Positions 1 to 9,439 of a stretch of 64,000 nucleotides of DNA are shown in pieces; within the stretch, counting starts at the first letter, position 1, and every line of letters begins with the position of its first letter. The stretch comes from Cladorrhinum sp. PSN259. Taxonomy: Eukaryota > Ascomycota > Sordariomycetes > Sordariales > Podosporaceae. The position numbers and the translations under genes were made by a program. Under the pieces are notes generated by a model, which was not told where the DNA came from, did no database searches, and saw nothing but the letters and a program-made list of their open reading frames with translations. The stretch spans positions 806,001-870,000 of the forward strand of contig MU867061.1 in the NCBI GenBank assembly GCA_033725935.1, in the 5' to 3' direction.

Positions 1-642
1 TGGAAACTTGAACTTGATTGTCCTGCTCGATCGAGTTCGAGTCGTCGCACGCTCGCTTGGCTGGTCGCTCCATGATGTTGGATTGTTGATGGATCAGAGC
101 TATCCGTCGTGGTCGAGGTGGGGAGTTTATCGGTCGAGGAAGGAGAAATTTATGGACCACTAGTCGCGTCCACTCGTGTCGACTCGTTGTGAGTAACTGC
201 AAATAACAGCAGTCGAAAAAGTCGCGTTTCTGGAAGTGGCAACCTAATAGATATTTATAGGAAGGAGCTAGACAGCCAATACAGAAGCTCCAAAGGGGCT
301 CGAAGGATCCGTTTGGAATTATTCTTTTTTAGTATGTCCAGTAAAATCAAATCAAGACTTGGAATATTGAAGGATAGCAAGGCAAACAATGACATGAAAG
401 CAAGGATTGCACCAACACAGCTTGAGATGCCCATACACGACAAACACAGATTGAGAGCAAACTTGGATTCCTACTTGTGTGCACTACTTACCTTGACTAT
501 ACCTAGGTATTTAGCTCGGAATTGAATATCCCAAGGGACAGAGTATTCAGGTACGGGATCTAGAAAAGAAGTTCCAAACCGGCGTATATTTGTTTCTATC
601 TGCCTTGTTCTAATTTCATATCTGACTCGGATCAGTTCACAT
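1..642. other. Left-edge intergenic region
   Basis: I see no supported gene here. Short open frames on both strands (for example near 313-525 and 471-734) lack recognisable domains and overlap each other. The stretch probably holds the 3' flank of the dehydrogenase that ends at 643. Confidence 0.5.
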
Positions 643-1638
643 CTACAAATAACTCCTAGTCTTGTCATCACAAAACTCCCAAAACTCCTGCGCCCTCCCA
701 TTCCCTCCACCTTCCTTCGGCTTCCCAGCCTCAACCAAATCCTCCCTCACATGGTCGGCAACCTTACCCCAAGGCGTCACATAACACCCGTTCTTCTCAG
801 CAGTAATATCCTCAGACAATCCAGCATACAGCTGCGTGGTAGCAGCCAGCTTGACCTCATGAAGAAGCGGCCAAGCCAGATAACTCAACATGGGCGTATG
901 CCTAAACAGATTCGTCGAAGCCGCTCCGGGGTTGAGAGACACAGAAACAACCGGGCTCTCCTTTCCGATCTGCTGCCGCCGCGCCAATTCAGCAGATAAC
1001 AGGAAATTCCCCGTCTTCGTGTTGGTATAGTTCCTCGTTACATCCTTGGTCGGTTCGTGAATTTCGGACATGATGATTCCCCCCTTTGGGGCCGAGAGTT
1101 CAATCATTTGGCTTGCGGTCCAGACGACGCGGACGCTCCCGGGAGGACAAGAAGAAGCAGCAGCGGTGTGTTCTAGTAAAGGTAGGAGGAGCTGCGTGAA
1201 GAGAAACGGGCCGAGGCAGTTGGTCGCCAGTTGGAGGTCTATGCCTTGTTTGGAGAGACTGCCGAGTGGGGGCTGGGATACGCCCGCGTTGTTCCAGAGG
1301 ACGTGGAGTTTTGTTTCTTTGGATTTGAAAGTTTCGAACGAGGTTTTGATGGTGCTTAGGTCTGCGAGATCGAGGTGAAGGAATTCGAGGCTTGCCGTGC
1401 TTGGTACATCAGCGGAACTAGAAGCTTTGATCTCCTCGATGGCTTTGGACGCTTTCTCTTCGGAGCGGCCGGCAATGTAGACGCGGGCATTCTTCTGGTA
1501 GAGGACCTTGACGAGCTCGAGTCCGATTCCGGAATATCCGCCTGTGACTATGAAAACTTTTCCGGCTTGAGAGGGAATGTCTGTCTCGGAGAAGGATGGT
1601 TTGGGTGGGAAAAACTGTGACCACTGAGACTTGAACAT
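643..1638 (-). CDS. Short-chain dehydrogenase/reductase (SDR)
   Basis: A single-exon gene for a 331-residue NAD(P)-dependent oxidoreductase of the short-chain dehydrogenase family. The Rossmann signature TGGYSGIG is at residues 32-39, NNAG at 116-119, the catalytic Ser in WTAS at 176 and the catalytic YTNTK (YxxxK) at 204-208, so the full catalytic set is present. The open frame extends 47 codons further upstream. I chose the internal Met at 1638 because it places the Rossmann fold about 30 residues from the N-terminus, as in the retinol-dehydrogenase/WWOX-like fungal members. No signal peptide is visible. The substrate cannot be read from sequence. Neighbours give no pathway context. Confidence 0.9.
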   Translation of the reverse strand: MFKSQWSQFFPPKPSFSETDIPSQAGKVFIVTGGYSGIGLELVKVLYQKNARVYIAGRSEEKASKAIEEIKASSSADVPSTASLEFLHLDLADLSTIKTSFETFKSKETKLHVLWNNAGVSQPPLGSLSKQGIDLQLATNCLGPFLFTQLLLPLLEHTAAASSCPPGSVRVVWTASQMIELSAPKGGIIMSEIHEPTKDVTRNYTNTKTGNFLLSAELARRQQIGKESPVVSVSLNPGAASTNLFRHTPMLSYLAWPLLHEVKLAATTQLYAGLSEDITAEKNGCYVTPWGKVADHVREDLVEAGKPKEGGGNGRAQEFWEFCDDKTRSYL

Positions 1639-2277
1639 GACGCTGGTCCTGTTGTTGAAGCGGTGGGTGATGGAGAAGAAAAGAAGTTGGGTGGAATAAA
1701 TCACGAGGAGAGCCGGTTTGGCTGGGAAGGGGTTAAAAAGTAATCGAAACAAGCACAAGTTCTCGATGCGACGCTGCACTGACGTGGCGTTTCCAACCTA
1801 AGATGGTTCCAACACAGTGCCAATAAGGGGGGTCAGCATTGTTACCAGATTCAGCAGTGTTGTAACCTCTCTGTTGAGCACCCTGTCTATTCTGTACGCT
1901 AAATGCACAGGGGGGGAGCTGTTCATAATGGCAGCTAATACAAAGTCCACCTCAAATCATCCTTTAAGTCCAAAGAGAGAATTTGTATGAATCTTTGTTG
2001 GAGCGGGTTCCAATGGCTCTTACTGCATTTCCATGATCAACTTGGCTGGCTTTCACCGTAGAGTATTAACCCTAGGAACTTGCATCCATCTCTTATTTTG
2101 GGTAGTTCCCGTGTCTTTTGTAAATCGCGAGTAATCCTAGACTTATTCCCTTACATTCCCCTGGGGACCAAGTTAGAGCTAACTGATGACAGCATCAGAT
2201 TTAGCAATGACCACATTCTGATCTATTTTTTGTTTAGTTGATGGCAAAAGCGCGACGCAAGAGCAACTAGGGCATGA
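1639..2277. other. Intergenic region upstream of the SDR gene
   Basis: Contains the presumed promoter of the dehydrogenase and otherwise no coding signal. No clear TATA box or repeat was noticed. Confidence 0.5.
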
Positions 2278-2960
2278 TCGGCTCAACGTCTCCCAACGCC
2301 TCTACGGACGTTGCGCAAGGCGTCATCGATGCATACAAGAAGAAACAACGCCGCGGGTCTCGTAGAGCAATCGATTTTGATCACCACAGGTATGTAGAAT
2401 CCCTTTGATTTTGAAAAGGTTGGCAGCGCTGACTTTGTTCTCGACAGCAAGTGCCTGGTATGGACTCAATACCAAACACAGCGAATTGTCAGGATCCAAT
2501 GAATACGACTTCTCGTTCGACGTCTCGTAGGCCGTTGCGGGCATGCTGAGGAAGATTACCGACAAGGTATCCCCAAAATCCTCATTTGGTACAAAGTTCA
2601 GCGCTATCGAGACGTATCGCAAGATTTACAAGAGTACACTACTAGCCGACGACGTAATTGGGCACGAGGCCCGTAAAAGATTGTATCGCCGGGGCAAATG
2701 CTGTTGGAGCTGATTAGCAAGTTTACTCAGGATTATATGAAGCGCTTGGCTGACGCAGACAACGGACGGTGGTTCAACAAGCTCCAGGAGTTTAGTTAGT
2801 TTACTGATGATTATGCTGACCAGGACGATCTCGAGCTCTAAGAGGGCCTCGAAATTATACAGGCAACTCTGATGATGAGAAGGACGAGGACACAGAAGAG
2901 GATGAGGATGACAGAAGAAAGCGACTCGGAGTCAGGAGATGGAGAGTATGACCAGTAGCA
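2278..2960 (+). pseudogene. Eroded gene with in-frame TAG/TAA stops
   Basis: Several coding-like blocks lie on the plus strand but cannot be joined into an open frame. One block (about 2449-2715) reads SAWYGLNTKHSE...DFSFDVS, a TAG, then AVAGMLRKITDKVSPK and further plausible protein. A following block (about 2698-2900) changes frame and reads MLLELISKFTQDYMKRL..., broken by TAG after KLQEFS and TAA after DQDDLEL. A possible intron starts GTATGT near 2391. The gene ends in an acidic Glu/Asp-rich stretch near 2870-2950. Three stops are TAG or TAA where CAG or CAA would restore the frame, which suggests C-to-T mutation. I do not recognise the protein family; it may be from a repeated element. 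Confidence 0.5.
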
Positions 2961-3359
2961 CAGCAATTCCCAGCATGGACATGGACATCTCTAGAGGTTC
3001 TCACATTTATATCCGATATTTCTGCTGGTAGGTACCTAATTTTTAATCCAAGTACCGGTCTGACCAGACGCTTTGTCAGTTTGCTTGCAGATTTAACTGC
3101 AACACTTGAACCCTTTGCTTATCACTCCCAGGAACTTGGTGTCCCATTAGCCGCATTTCGACGGAGTAGAAACATTGAACACCAGAGATCAGTAAAATAT
3201 GGGCCATGGAATGTTTCTTTCCCGCCAGGCCATAGTGTATTGTAGTCGTTTATATCTCTATTCTAACAGTTCGTATACTTCAAGGAACTACAGTTCGTCA
3301 ACTCCAGTCCCCATCCCTCGTCGTTGCTCGCTGGAAAGCATGATCAACCCGGCGGCGGC
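2961..3359. other. Intergenic region
   Basis: No gene seen. It contains the 3' flank of the small secreted-protein gene on the minus strand. Confidence 0.5.
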
Positions 3360-3870
3360 TTAGCAGCTGCATCCGCAAGCCTTGCAATCAGAACCGCCAA
3401 TACCGCAGGCTTGGGCCTCGCTGCACTGCTGATTGTTGCTGCAGCTGCTCCAGTCGCCGTAGCCGCCGTTGGTGGCTGTCCAGCACCACTGGCCAGAACC
3501 TGATGGGCCGCACTGCAATTTGTTGAATGTCAGACAATGGAGAGACGGAGTATTTCGACCGAAGATCATCACGTACCTGCTTCCAGCAGTATCCCTTAGA
3601 GCAACCAAACGGAGCGCCGTAGTAGCAGTCTCGCTTGGCGATACCGCCGTCCAGAGCCTGTACCGGGCTTCCGGCGGGGTGATCGGCGCACGTGCGGATG
3701 TTGGTCGGGTCAACATTCGCGGGCAAAGTGGTGGTGTTGACGTTCATGACGCCGAGAGCACCGCAGGAGTCTGCGACCTTGGCGGCGACTTCGGCAGCGG
3801 CGGCGGGAGATGCAAAGGCCATGGGGGCCAGGAGGCCAACGAGAGTGAGAAGGGCGGTAGTGGTTCTCAT
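3360..3870 (-). CDS. Small cysteine-rich secreted protein (IDI-2-like candidate)
   Basis: Two exons, 3870-3577 and 3512-3360, joined by a 63-nt intron with GTACGT donor and TTGCAG acceptor in phase 0, give a 148-residue protein. Residues 1 to about 20 (MRTTTALLTLVGLLAPMAFA) form a signal peptide. The mature part has 14 cysteines, five in exon 1 and nine in exon 2, with GCSKGYCWKQ and GQWCW motifs and a tail ending DCKACGCSC. The layout resembles the IDI-2 type of small secreted proteins first described as induced during incompatibility in Podospora, an assignment I make from memory of the pattern only. Disulfide-rich secreted proteins of this size may be effectors or antimicrobial proteins. 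A TATA box lies 143 bp upstream. Confidence 0.8.
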
Positions 3871-4888
3871 TTTTACTGTGAAATTGAGGATTTTTGGTGG
3901 TTTGGTTGTGTTAATTGAGAGAACTTGAAGTGTTGCGATTGATGCTTTGGCAAAGATCGGAGGATGCTGATGAGAGAGGAATGTGGAGGAACTGACGAGA
4001 TAGCTCGGCCTCTTTATACTTGATACGGCACCCTCTCCTTGGCCACTACAATGAGGACAATCCCTTCATGGTTCATGTTGATTTGTCGACCTGAGGCAGT
4101 GCCATGCCTGACTTTCCCAGATACAGTAGGTACACGTACATCAGCAAATCATTCTCATCGAATTCGAAACGAACTGAGCCTCTTTGTGAGCCACCGTGAC
4201 GTCGCACATCGTTACCTTGATGATTCTCTTCAACTTGACTGGGCTCCCAGCTTTCTGTGTTGCAGTCAGAATGAACCCCACAAGTGAGAGTACAAGATCG
4301 TTGACCGCTGCGGATCGACTTCATAGCAATGGACCAGTGTCGTTTTGTTAACACCGAGTAATCATTGGTAAGAATTCCGAGTAGTCTTTGGTGAAAATCC
4401 GAATAACCATATAGTTATTTGCCGTCAGAGGTTCGCCAGTATATTGCCGATCCTCTGCCGTCGCTGCCGCTTCCCGCTGTTCGCATGACCAGATGTATGC
4501 CAAGGGACATACATAGTAGTACTGGGCTGAGTCAACTCGCACCTTGCATGTGGATCTGTAGATCTCATCTACTCGGCCGAATACCCGAATATCTACTGAA
4601 TGTTCTGATCAGGACTTTTCCAAGAGAGAACGCAACCATCCGTTGTACTTCCTGGCGTTTAATCCTTGCTACCAAACCCTCTGAGATTTGTTTGCACATG
4701 TTATGAGATTTCATAGTCCAAGAGCATAGTAGTAAAAGAAGTTTTGCGTGTGCCCCCGCGTTCTGTGAGAGAAGGCTGGAAGCCAATTCAGTAAGATATC
4801 TCAGGAGCGTCGATCAGCCCCCAAGAAATGGCCATGGAAATGCTAATTGGCTCTCTAATCTCATCTGCTGACTAGGACAATTATAATC
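3871..4888. other. Intergenic region
   Basis: Apart from the TATA box at 4013, I see only short open frames on both strands without domains. No gene is supported. Confidence 0.5.
4013..4018 (-). promoter_or_regulatory. TATA box of the Cys-rich secreted protein gene
   Basis: TATAAA on the minus strand, about 143 bp before the start codon at 3870, within a usual fungal range for a strongly expressed secreted protein. Confidence 0.45.
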
Positions 4889-5591
4889 ATGGAGACGGCC
4901 AAGTGCGCGCCCCGATCCACTGCACTGGCCGCACAGTGGCTCATATACGGCGGGACCATCATCGATCCGATATCCGATGGCCAGTATGGATGGGATTGGG
5001 CATTTCGGCCCTTTGCCGAGTCTGTCCGGGAGGGTGAATGCCATCTCACAGGCTCACTTTACGACTACCAAAACAACGGCGCCGTCTTTACCGAGTGGAC
5101 CAGCCGCGAAACGGGACGCGGAATCGGATCGACAATCTGGTTCGCTGGAGGATCATTTATGCAACTTCCAGAAGAGGCGGTGACAGAAGGATCCGGAAAT
5201 CTCCTGTATTGCCACTGGCATGGCATGATGAAGCTTCTTTTAGAGCGAGATAAGAATCTGGTCGTATCTGAAAACGTAGTCAAGGCCGCAGCAGGGAATG
5301 CAGGAATTGGATGGAAGGATATTATGCTCCTTCTCCTTGAGAGGCGAGGGAAAGGCCTGAAAATCCCTGAAGCGGTCTTGAAGGTGCACATGACACTTCC
5401 TCGTATGGATATGGTCGTGATATCATGCAACTTCTGGAATACCACCAAAAGTTGCCACAGCTGCTGCAGCGGAATTCCTGAGAGCCTACCACTGTAGAAG
5501 TTCCCTCTCATATGAACTCCCCTTCATGCACTACTTACAACCGGTGCATCACGCACTTGATCTCGTTCTCAGAGAGCCCATCCGAGACTAA
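4889..5591 (+). pseudogene. Relic of a fungal AAAGN-repeat protein
   Basis: Three consecutive plus-strand frames are needed to read one protein. Frame 1 (4889 to about 5383) contains units of about 33 residues: PEEAVTEGSGN...MMKLLLERD, then NVVKAAAGN...DIMLLLLERRGKG, then the start of a third at PEAVLK. Frame 2 (about 5383-5440) continues GAHDTSSYGYGRDIMQLLEY. Frame 3 (about 5448-5591) continues KVATAAAAEFLRAY and ends at a TAA. These units match the ankyrin-like EEVVKAAAGN/LLLERRG repeats common at the C-terminus of fungal NACHT or HET-type proteins (established pattern, recalled). The first 85 residues are not recognised and the usual N-terminal domains are absent, so this is a truncated, doubly frameshifted remnant. 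Confidence 0.65.
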
Positions 5592-6039
5592 AATAAAAAT
5601 ATTCTCTCTGCACCAAGTATGCTTCGTTTCCAGTCTACAAAGAGGTTAGCAGCTAGTCATAATTGACTAACAGGTAGATATATTCATTCAGCCATCTTCC
5701 CTCTATCTTAGATTAACTGCTCTTTATCGAATTTGGCATCTTCATAACCATGTTTTACATTGGGTTTCAAGGTTGGTATTGGATGTGCAATCTACAGTAG
5801 CCCACCTACCCTTTAAACATGTGATTCAATGTGACTTTGAACCTAGGAACATATACATGTAAGTTTTAGGACAGCATCTAGGTACCTTCCTATCTGACTG
5901 AAGCACTTTGAAGACTATGTAATCTTCTTCAAAGCTTCAGGCGTGCTTGTCAACTGAGACGCGCATCATGTTTTCGTCTTACAAGTATTCACTTTCAAGG
6001 TTGCCAAACCCATACACCATGCATTTATTCACACAAATA
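5592..6039. other. Intergenic region
   Basis: AT-rich, no coding signal seen. It holds the 3' flank of the minus-strand membrane-protein gene. Confidence 0.5.
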
Positions 6040-6999
6040 CTAAAAGGACCAACCACCCACCACCTGCCCGGAAACATCCCCCTCTAGCTCAGCCCCATCA
6101 TATACCTCGGCTAAAGCATTAACGACAAACACCTGCAAGTGAAACTCAACAGCCATAGGTTCCAACCTCCTCAGCACCCTCTCCATCTTGGCGTCGCACT
6201 CCCACGCGGCCATCACGGCTGAGATCCCCGGGATGATGAACGGACTCAAACCCAAAGCCCCCGCGGTAATCCCCTGCACCGCCCCGACGCCAAAGTTCAG
6301 AGCCAACTGAGACAAAATCTCATGCTGTAACATCTGCGCAGAAGCCGCATGTTCCCACCAATTGTGCTTCAGTGCTTCTTTGCCAATCATCCCCCATCCG
6401 CCGTGACTAGCTGCCACTATTTTCTCCTTCCACGCAGCGCTGGCATCGCTTTTGGCCAAAGCAATGTATTTGGCAGCTTGGGCTGAGTTTCCCCCGAGAC
6501 CGACTGAGCGAATCGCTGCGTACCTGAAGTCGGAGGTGTGGTCGACAAAGCAGTTGACTGCTGCTCCCAAGAAAGGTATGGCGGCCAGCCAGCTGGTTCT
6601 GACCAAAGCAGCGCTTCGATCGGGGTGGGATCTTGCCTGTTCGATACGGATGTAGACTGCACGGCGGGCGAGATCAGATAGCCAGAGGGCCGGATCTTTG
6701 ACAGGTTGGAAGCCCCTGCTGATGCGGCGAGCTTCGGCGACGTAAAAGTTGTGCCAGGCTTGGGGGGACACCAAGTCGCGGGTGAGTGATTTGATTTGGG
6801 AGTCTGTTAAACGGTCGATTGGGCCAAATCCAATTACATGTTTAAGCCAACGGTAGAAAACGACAACCAAACCAAGAAGAATAAAGACTGAAGTAATGAG
6901 CAAGAAAATGTTGACGATGATGTTGATGATTATGAAAGGGATTGAAATGATGAACCAAAGTAGAGAGAACGGGAAACAAAGTAGAGAGAACAGGAACAT
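6040..6999 (-). CDS. Hypothetical membrane protein with hydrophobic N-terminus
   Basis: A single-exon, 319-residue protein. I chose the Met at 6999 rather than the first in-frame Met at 7068 because the upstream part overlaps a poly(A) tract and the hydrophobic segment then begins at once. Residues 1-50 are almost entirely hydrophobic (MFLFSLLCFPFSLLWFIISI onward), enough for two membrane passes or a hairpin. A second hydrophobic stretch lies near residues 240-265 (GAVQGITAGALGLSPFIIPG). The middle part is soluble-like, with repeated WHNF/WWEH aromatic patches. I recognise no family. A role at an internal membrane is an inference. Confidence 0.7.
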   Translation of the reverse strand: MFLFSLLCFPFSLLWFIISIPFIIINIIVNIFLLITSVFILLGLVVVFYRWLKHVIGFGPIDRLTDSQIKSLTRDLVSPQAWHNFYVAEARRISRGFQPVKDPALWLSDLARRAVYIRIEQARSHPDRSAALVRTSWLAAIPFLGAAVNCFVDHTSDFRYAAIRSVGLGGNSAQAAKYIALAKSDASAAWKEKIVAASHGGWGMIGKEALKHNWWEHAASAQMLQHEILSQLALNFGVGAVQGITAGALGLSPFIIPGISAVMAAWECDAKMERVLRRLEPMAVEFHLQVFVVNALAEVYDGAELEGDVSGQVVGGWSF

Positions 7000-7936
7000 T
7001 TGTTTTTTTGGGGGGCTTTGGGCCCCTCTCAGTTGGCCCCGGTCTATTAGTACTGAAACAAAAATCACGAAGGCAAAAAAAAAAAAAAAAAAAGGGATAT
7101 GACTTTAATGTTATTATCGAAGAAACGAATTACCTGTCGGGCACACATTCAGGCCTCCTCTTAGGTTTTGGCACAGCCGCAATCATGCCTTTTAGCTTAG
7201 GAAGTTGACAGGGTGCTTTGTTCACGTGTGAACAAATTAGCCACATCTGACACAGAACGACACACTGGACAACTGGCAAGCCAAGAAGCTCCCCAGGACC
7301 TATCAATACGGTAAGGAGGCGTTTGCCTGCATTATTCGAGTTGCCAGCGGCCAATCTTCTTTTCTTAACAGACAAGACTTGCAATTGCTTCGCAAACTAA
7401 GCCAGGTGAGATTCCCTTTAGTTTAGAAAATGAAAGCCTTGAATAGCCTTTTATTTTTTGTTGTTGTGTCTCTTCAATCACAGTTACTAGTGCACGTAGA
7501 ATAACTGAGCGGGGACAAGAAATGTGAGTAAAATAGTACTTGAAGTCTATTTGTATTCTGTCTGAAAAGTCACCGAATGATTTGGTGTAGACTGAAGCTA
7601 ACTCCAGGGGTATCTCTAAAGGAGTGAAAAGAAGATACTCTGAAGGGATCTAAAAGGAATGGCAGGTGGTCGCGAGCGACAAAGAGTGAAGTAGTAAGAA
7701 AGAAAGCTGAAGATGCATCACGGTATCCATCATGCACCTGTTACGGCATCAATGACTCCCGAAAGTGCAAATAGAAAGTATAAAAAAAAAAGAAAAAAAG
7801 AAAAAAAGAAAACCAACATCCAAAAACGAAAGACATGTAAAGAATGAAACAATCCCAAACCCCCTGCAAAGAACACCATAAAACCCCTACACCAACTCCA
7901 GTTCTAAAAACAAGCAACCCCTCTCCTTATTACCTA
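7000..7936. other. Intergenic region with A-rich simple repeats
   Basis: Holds a 20-nt A tract (7075-7094) just upstream of the membrane-protein start and an A-rich microsatellite of the form (A7G)n at about 7782-7812. The latter lies downstream of the AA9 gene. No gene is supported. Confidence 0.55.
7075..7094 (+). repeat. Poly(A) tract
   Basis: Twenty consecutive A residues, followed by GGG. Read from the minus strand it is a poly(T) tract about 76-95 bp upstream of the chosen start at 6999, a common nucleosome-excluding promoter element in fungi. Confidence 0.7.
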
Positions 7937-8674
7937 TTAGTTAGTCCCATCCCAAACAGGAGGACCAGGAGGCGTATAGCTCGTAAACGGAATGTGGATA
8001 TTAAAATGCAAGCCCTTGTTATCGCAGGTATACCCCCGATTAAAGTCAAAGTCCTGGTCTGGGATCGCCTCCCCGTTGCCGGTAACCTCAAACTGCACGC
8101 AGCTGGGGTACGACTCGGCGCCTCTACCCGGGTTCGCAGGATCGTTGCACGCGAAGTCGGCCATGTGCAGCGCCAGCAGCTCCTGCCGAATCAAGTACTG
8201 CCCCGGAGCCAGAGTTTTCGGCAGAGTGAAGTCGACCTTCCCGCCGTTGTTCCTCATCTTGATGGTGGCCCACTCGCCTCCCTCGAACCCTTGCTGGGCA
8301 ATCTTTGTCCATACGGGTCCGGCGCCGTTGCCCGAGGTGAAGGGAGCAATGTAAGTGAGGATTGCGCCCTTGTGGGAGGGGTCGATGATGTCGTTGGGAT
8401 CGTTGGGGTTGGCGTGGAACCAGCGGAAGGTGATTCTGTCGCCCGGAGCGGCTGTGACGAATCCTGGCGCTACTTTGCCACCGCCGGTGTTGCAGACGAG
8501 GTTGGTGCTTGAGAGGTCGCGGACGGGATCGTTGGAGTTTGGTTTTCTGATGTAGGTGTCCCTGCCGTCTCCTTGGTCTGCGCCGTTGACGGAGGCGCTG
8601 AACATTGTTGCGTGGGCTGATGCCGTGCTGGCGAAGGCGGCCACTAGGGCCAATGTTGCTGTTGTGAAGAGCAT
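7937..8674 (-). CDS. Lytic polysaccharide monooxygenase, AA9 family
   Basis: An intronless gene for a 245-residue secreted copper enzyme that cleaves cellulose or related glucans by oxidation. The start at 8674 gives a signal peptide of 20 residues ending STASA, so that His21 becomes the N-terminal histidine of the mature enzyme, as the copper histidine brace requires. The second brace histidine is His101 in SHKGAILTY. QELLALH (164-170) matches the conserved (H/Q)E-ALH segment, and Tyr189 in SYPSC is the likely axial tyrosine. No cellulose-binding module follows; the chain ends at a proline-rich tail. A TATA-like element lies 146 bp upstream. The family is clear; regioselectivity cannot be read from sequence. 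Confidence 0.92.
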   Translation of the reverse strand: MLFTTATLALVAAFASTASAHATMFSASVNGADQGDGRDTYIRKPNSNDPVRDLSSTNLVCNTGGGKVAPGFVTAAPGDRITFRWFHANPNDPNDIIDPSHKGAILTYIAPFTSGNGAGPVWTKIAQQGFEGGEWATIKMRNNGGKVDFTLPKTLAPGQYLIRQELLALHMADFACNDPANPGRGAESYPSCVQFEVTGNGEAIPDQDFDFNRGYTCDNKGLHFNIHIPFTSYTPPGPPVWDGTN

Positions 8675-9439
8675 TGTGAATGGTGCTGTCAATAATGAGT
8701 GTAGACAGAAGAAGAAAAAAACAAAAGAGTACCTGTACTCGAAGAAGTGAAGCGTTTTGAAGGAGTGAAAGGATTTGTTTGATGACCGACAGCGGAGTTT
8801 TTCGGACAAGATCAATCCATTATATAAGTGCCTTCCAAGTGTGGATATATCCGAGCAACGCGCATCTTGGCGATGGTGTTGTGAGCCCGAGTCTGGGGTC
8901 ATGGTGACAGGTGTGGCCGCCCTCACATGGAGAGATCTTTGTTCGTCTCAAGTCTGATCTGAATTGAGAGAGTTGATTGGAGTCGTTAAGAGGTCATAGT
9001 AACTGAGACCTGGCTAGTCATCCCTGCCGGCCTTTCGTAATGTTTCAGAGGACTTGACCGAAAGACAGGGCAAAGATCAGCAGGCTTGGCCTGGGGGGGT
9101 TGGGTGGCGTGGGCAAAGCGGCCGGGAACGTGGCCGCCCACAACCGTTGCGTGTGGAACCCGGGTTGAACACCCAGGGCCCAAACTGCCCAGCCTGAAGA
9201 ATTATCCGAATGGGTTCAGTGATTCTTCTTTTTGTGGTGGTGTGGTACTGAGTAAATATCGAATTCAGGGGTCAGCAGGGGCCGGATGCTCATCCGACCC
9301 CAACGTCTCAACATACTATGGTCAAAGGATTTTGTTTTTACAAAAGGTTCTTTTGCATCGTGAAAATTGGAATAATTTGAACATTACTGGCAAAAAAAAA
9401 AAGGAGTAATTGACCGTCATAAAAATGCTTGAAATGTGC
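8675..9439. other. Intergenic region
   Basis: Contains the AA9 promoter and the 3' flank of the amino-acid oxidase gene. No further gene seen. Confidence 0.5.
8820..8827 (-). promoter_or_regulatory. TATA box of the AA9 gene
   Basis: The palindromic TTATATAA lies 146 bp before the AA9 start codon. It is the only strong TATA match in the upstream region. Confidence 0.45.

Noticed and set aside
643..1779. Longer N-terminal form of the SDR protein starting at 1779
   Set aside because: The added 47 residues are hydrophobic-aromatic and have no place in the SDR fold; the Met at 1638 gives the usual distance to the Rossmann motif.
7782..7812. A-rich repeats as a possible transposon tail
   Set aside because: The (A7G)n pattern is a simple microsatellite; no target-site duplication or element body is seen beside it.
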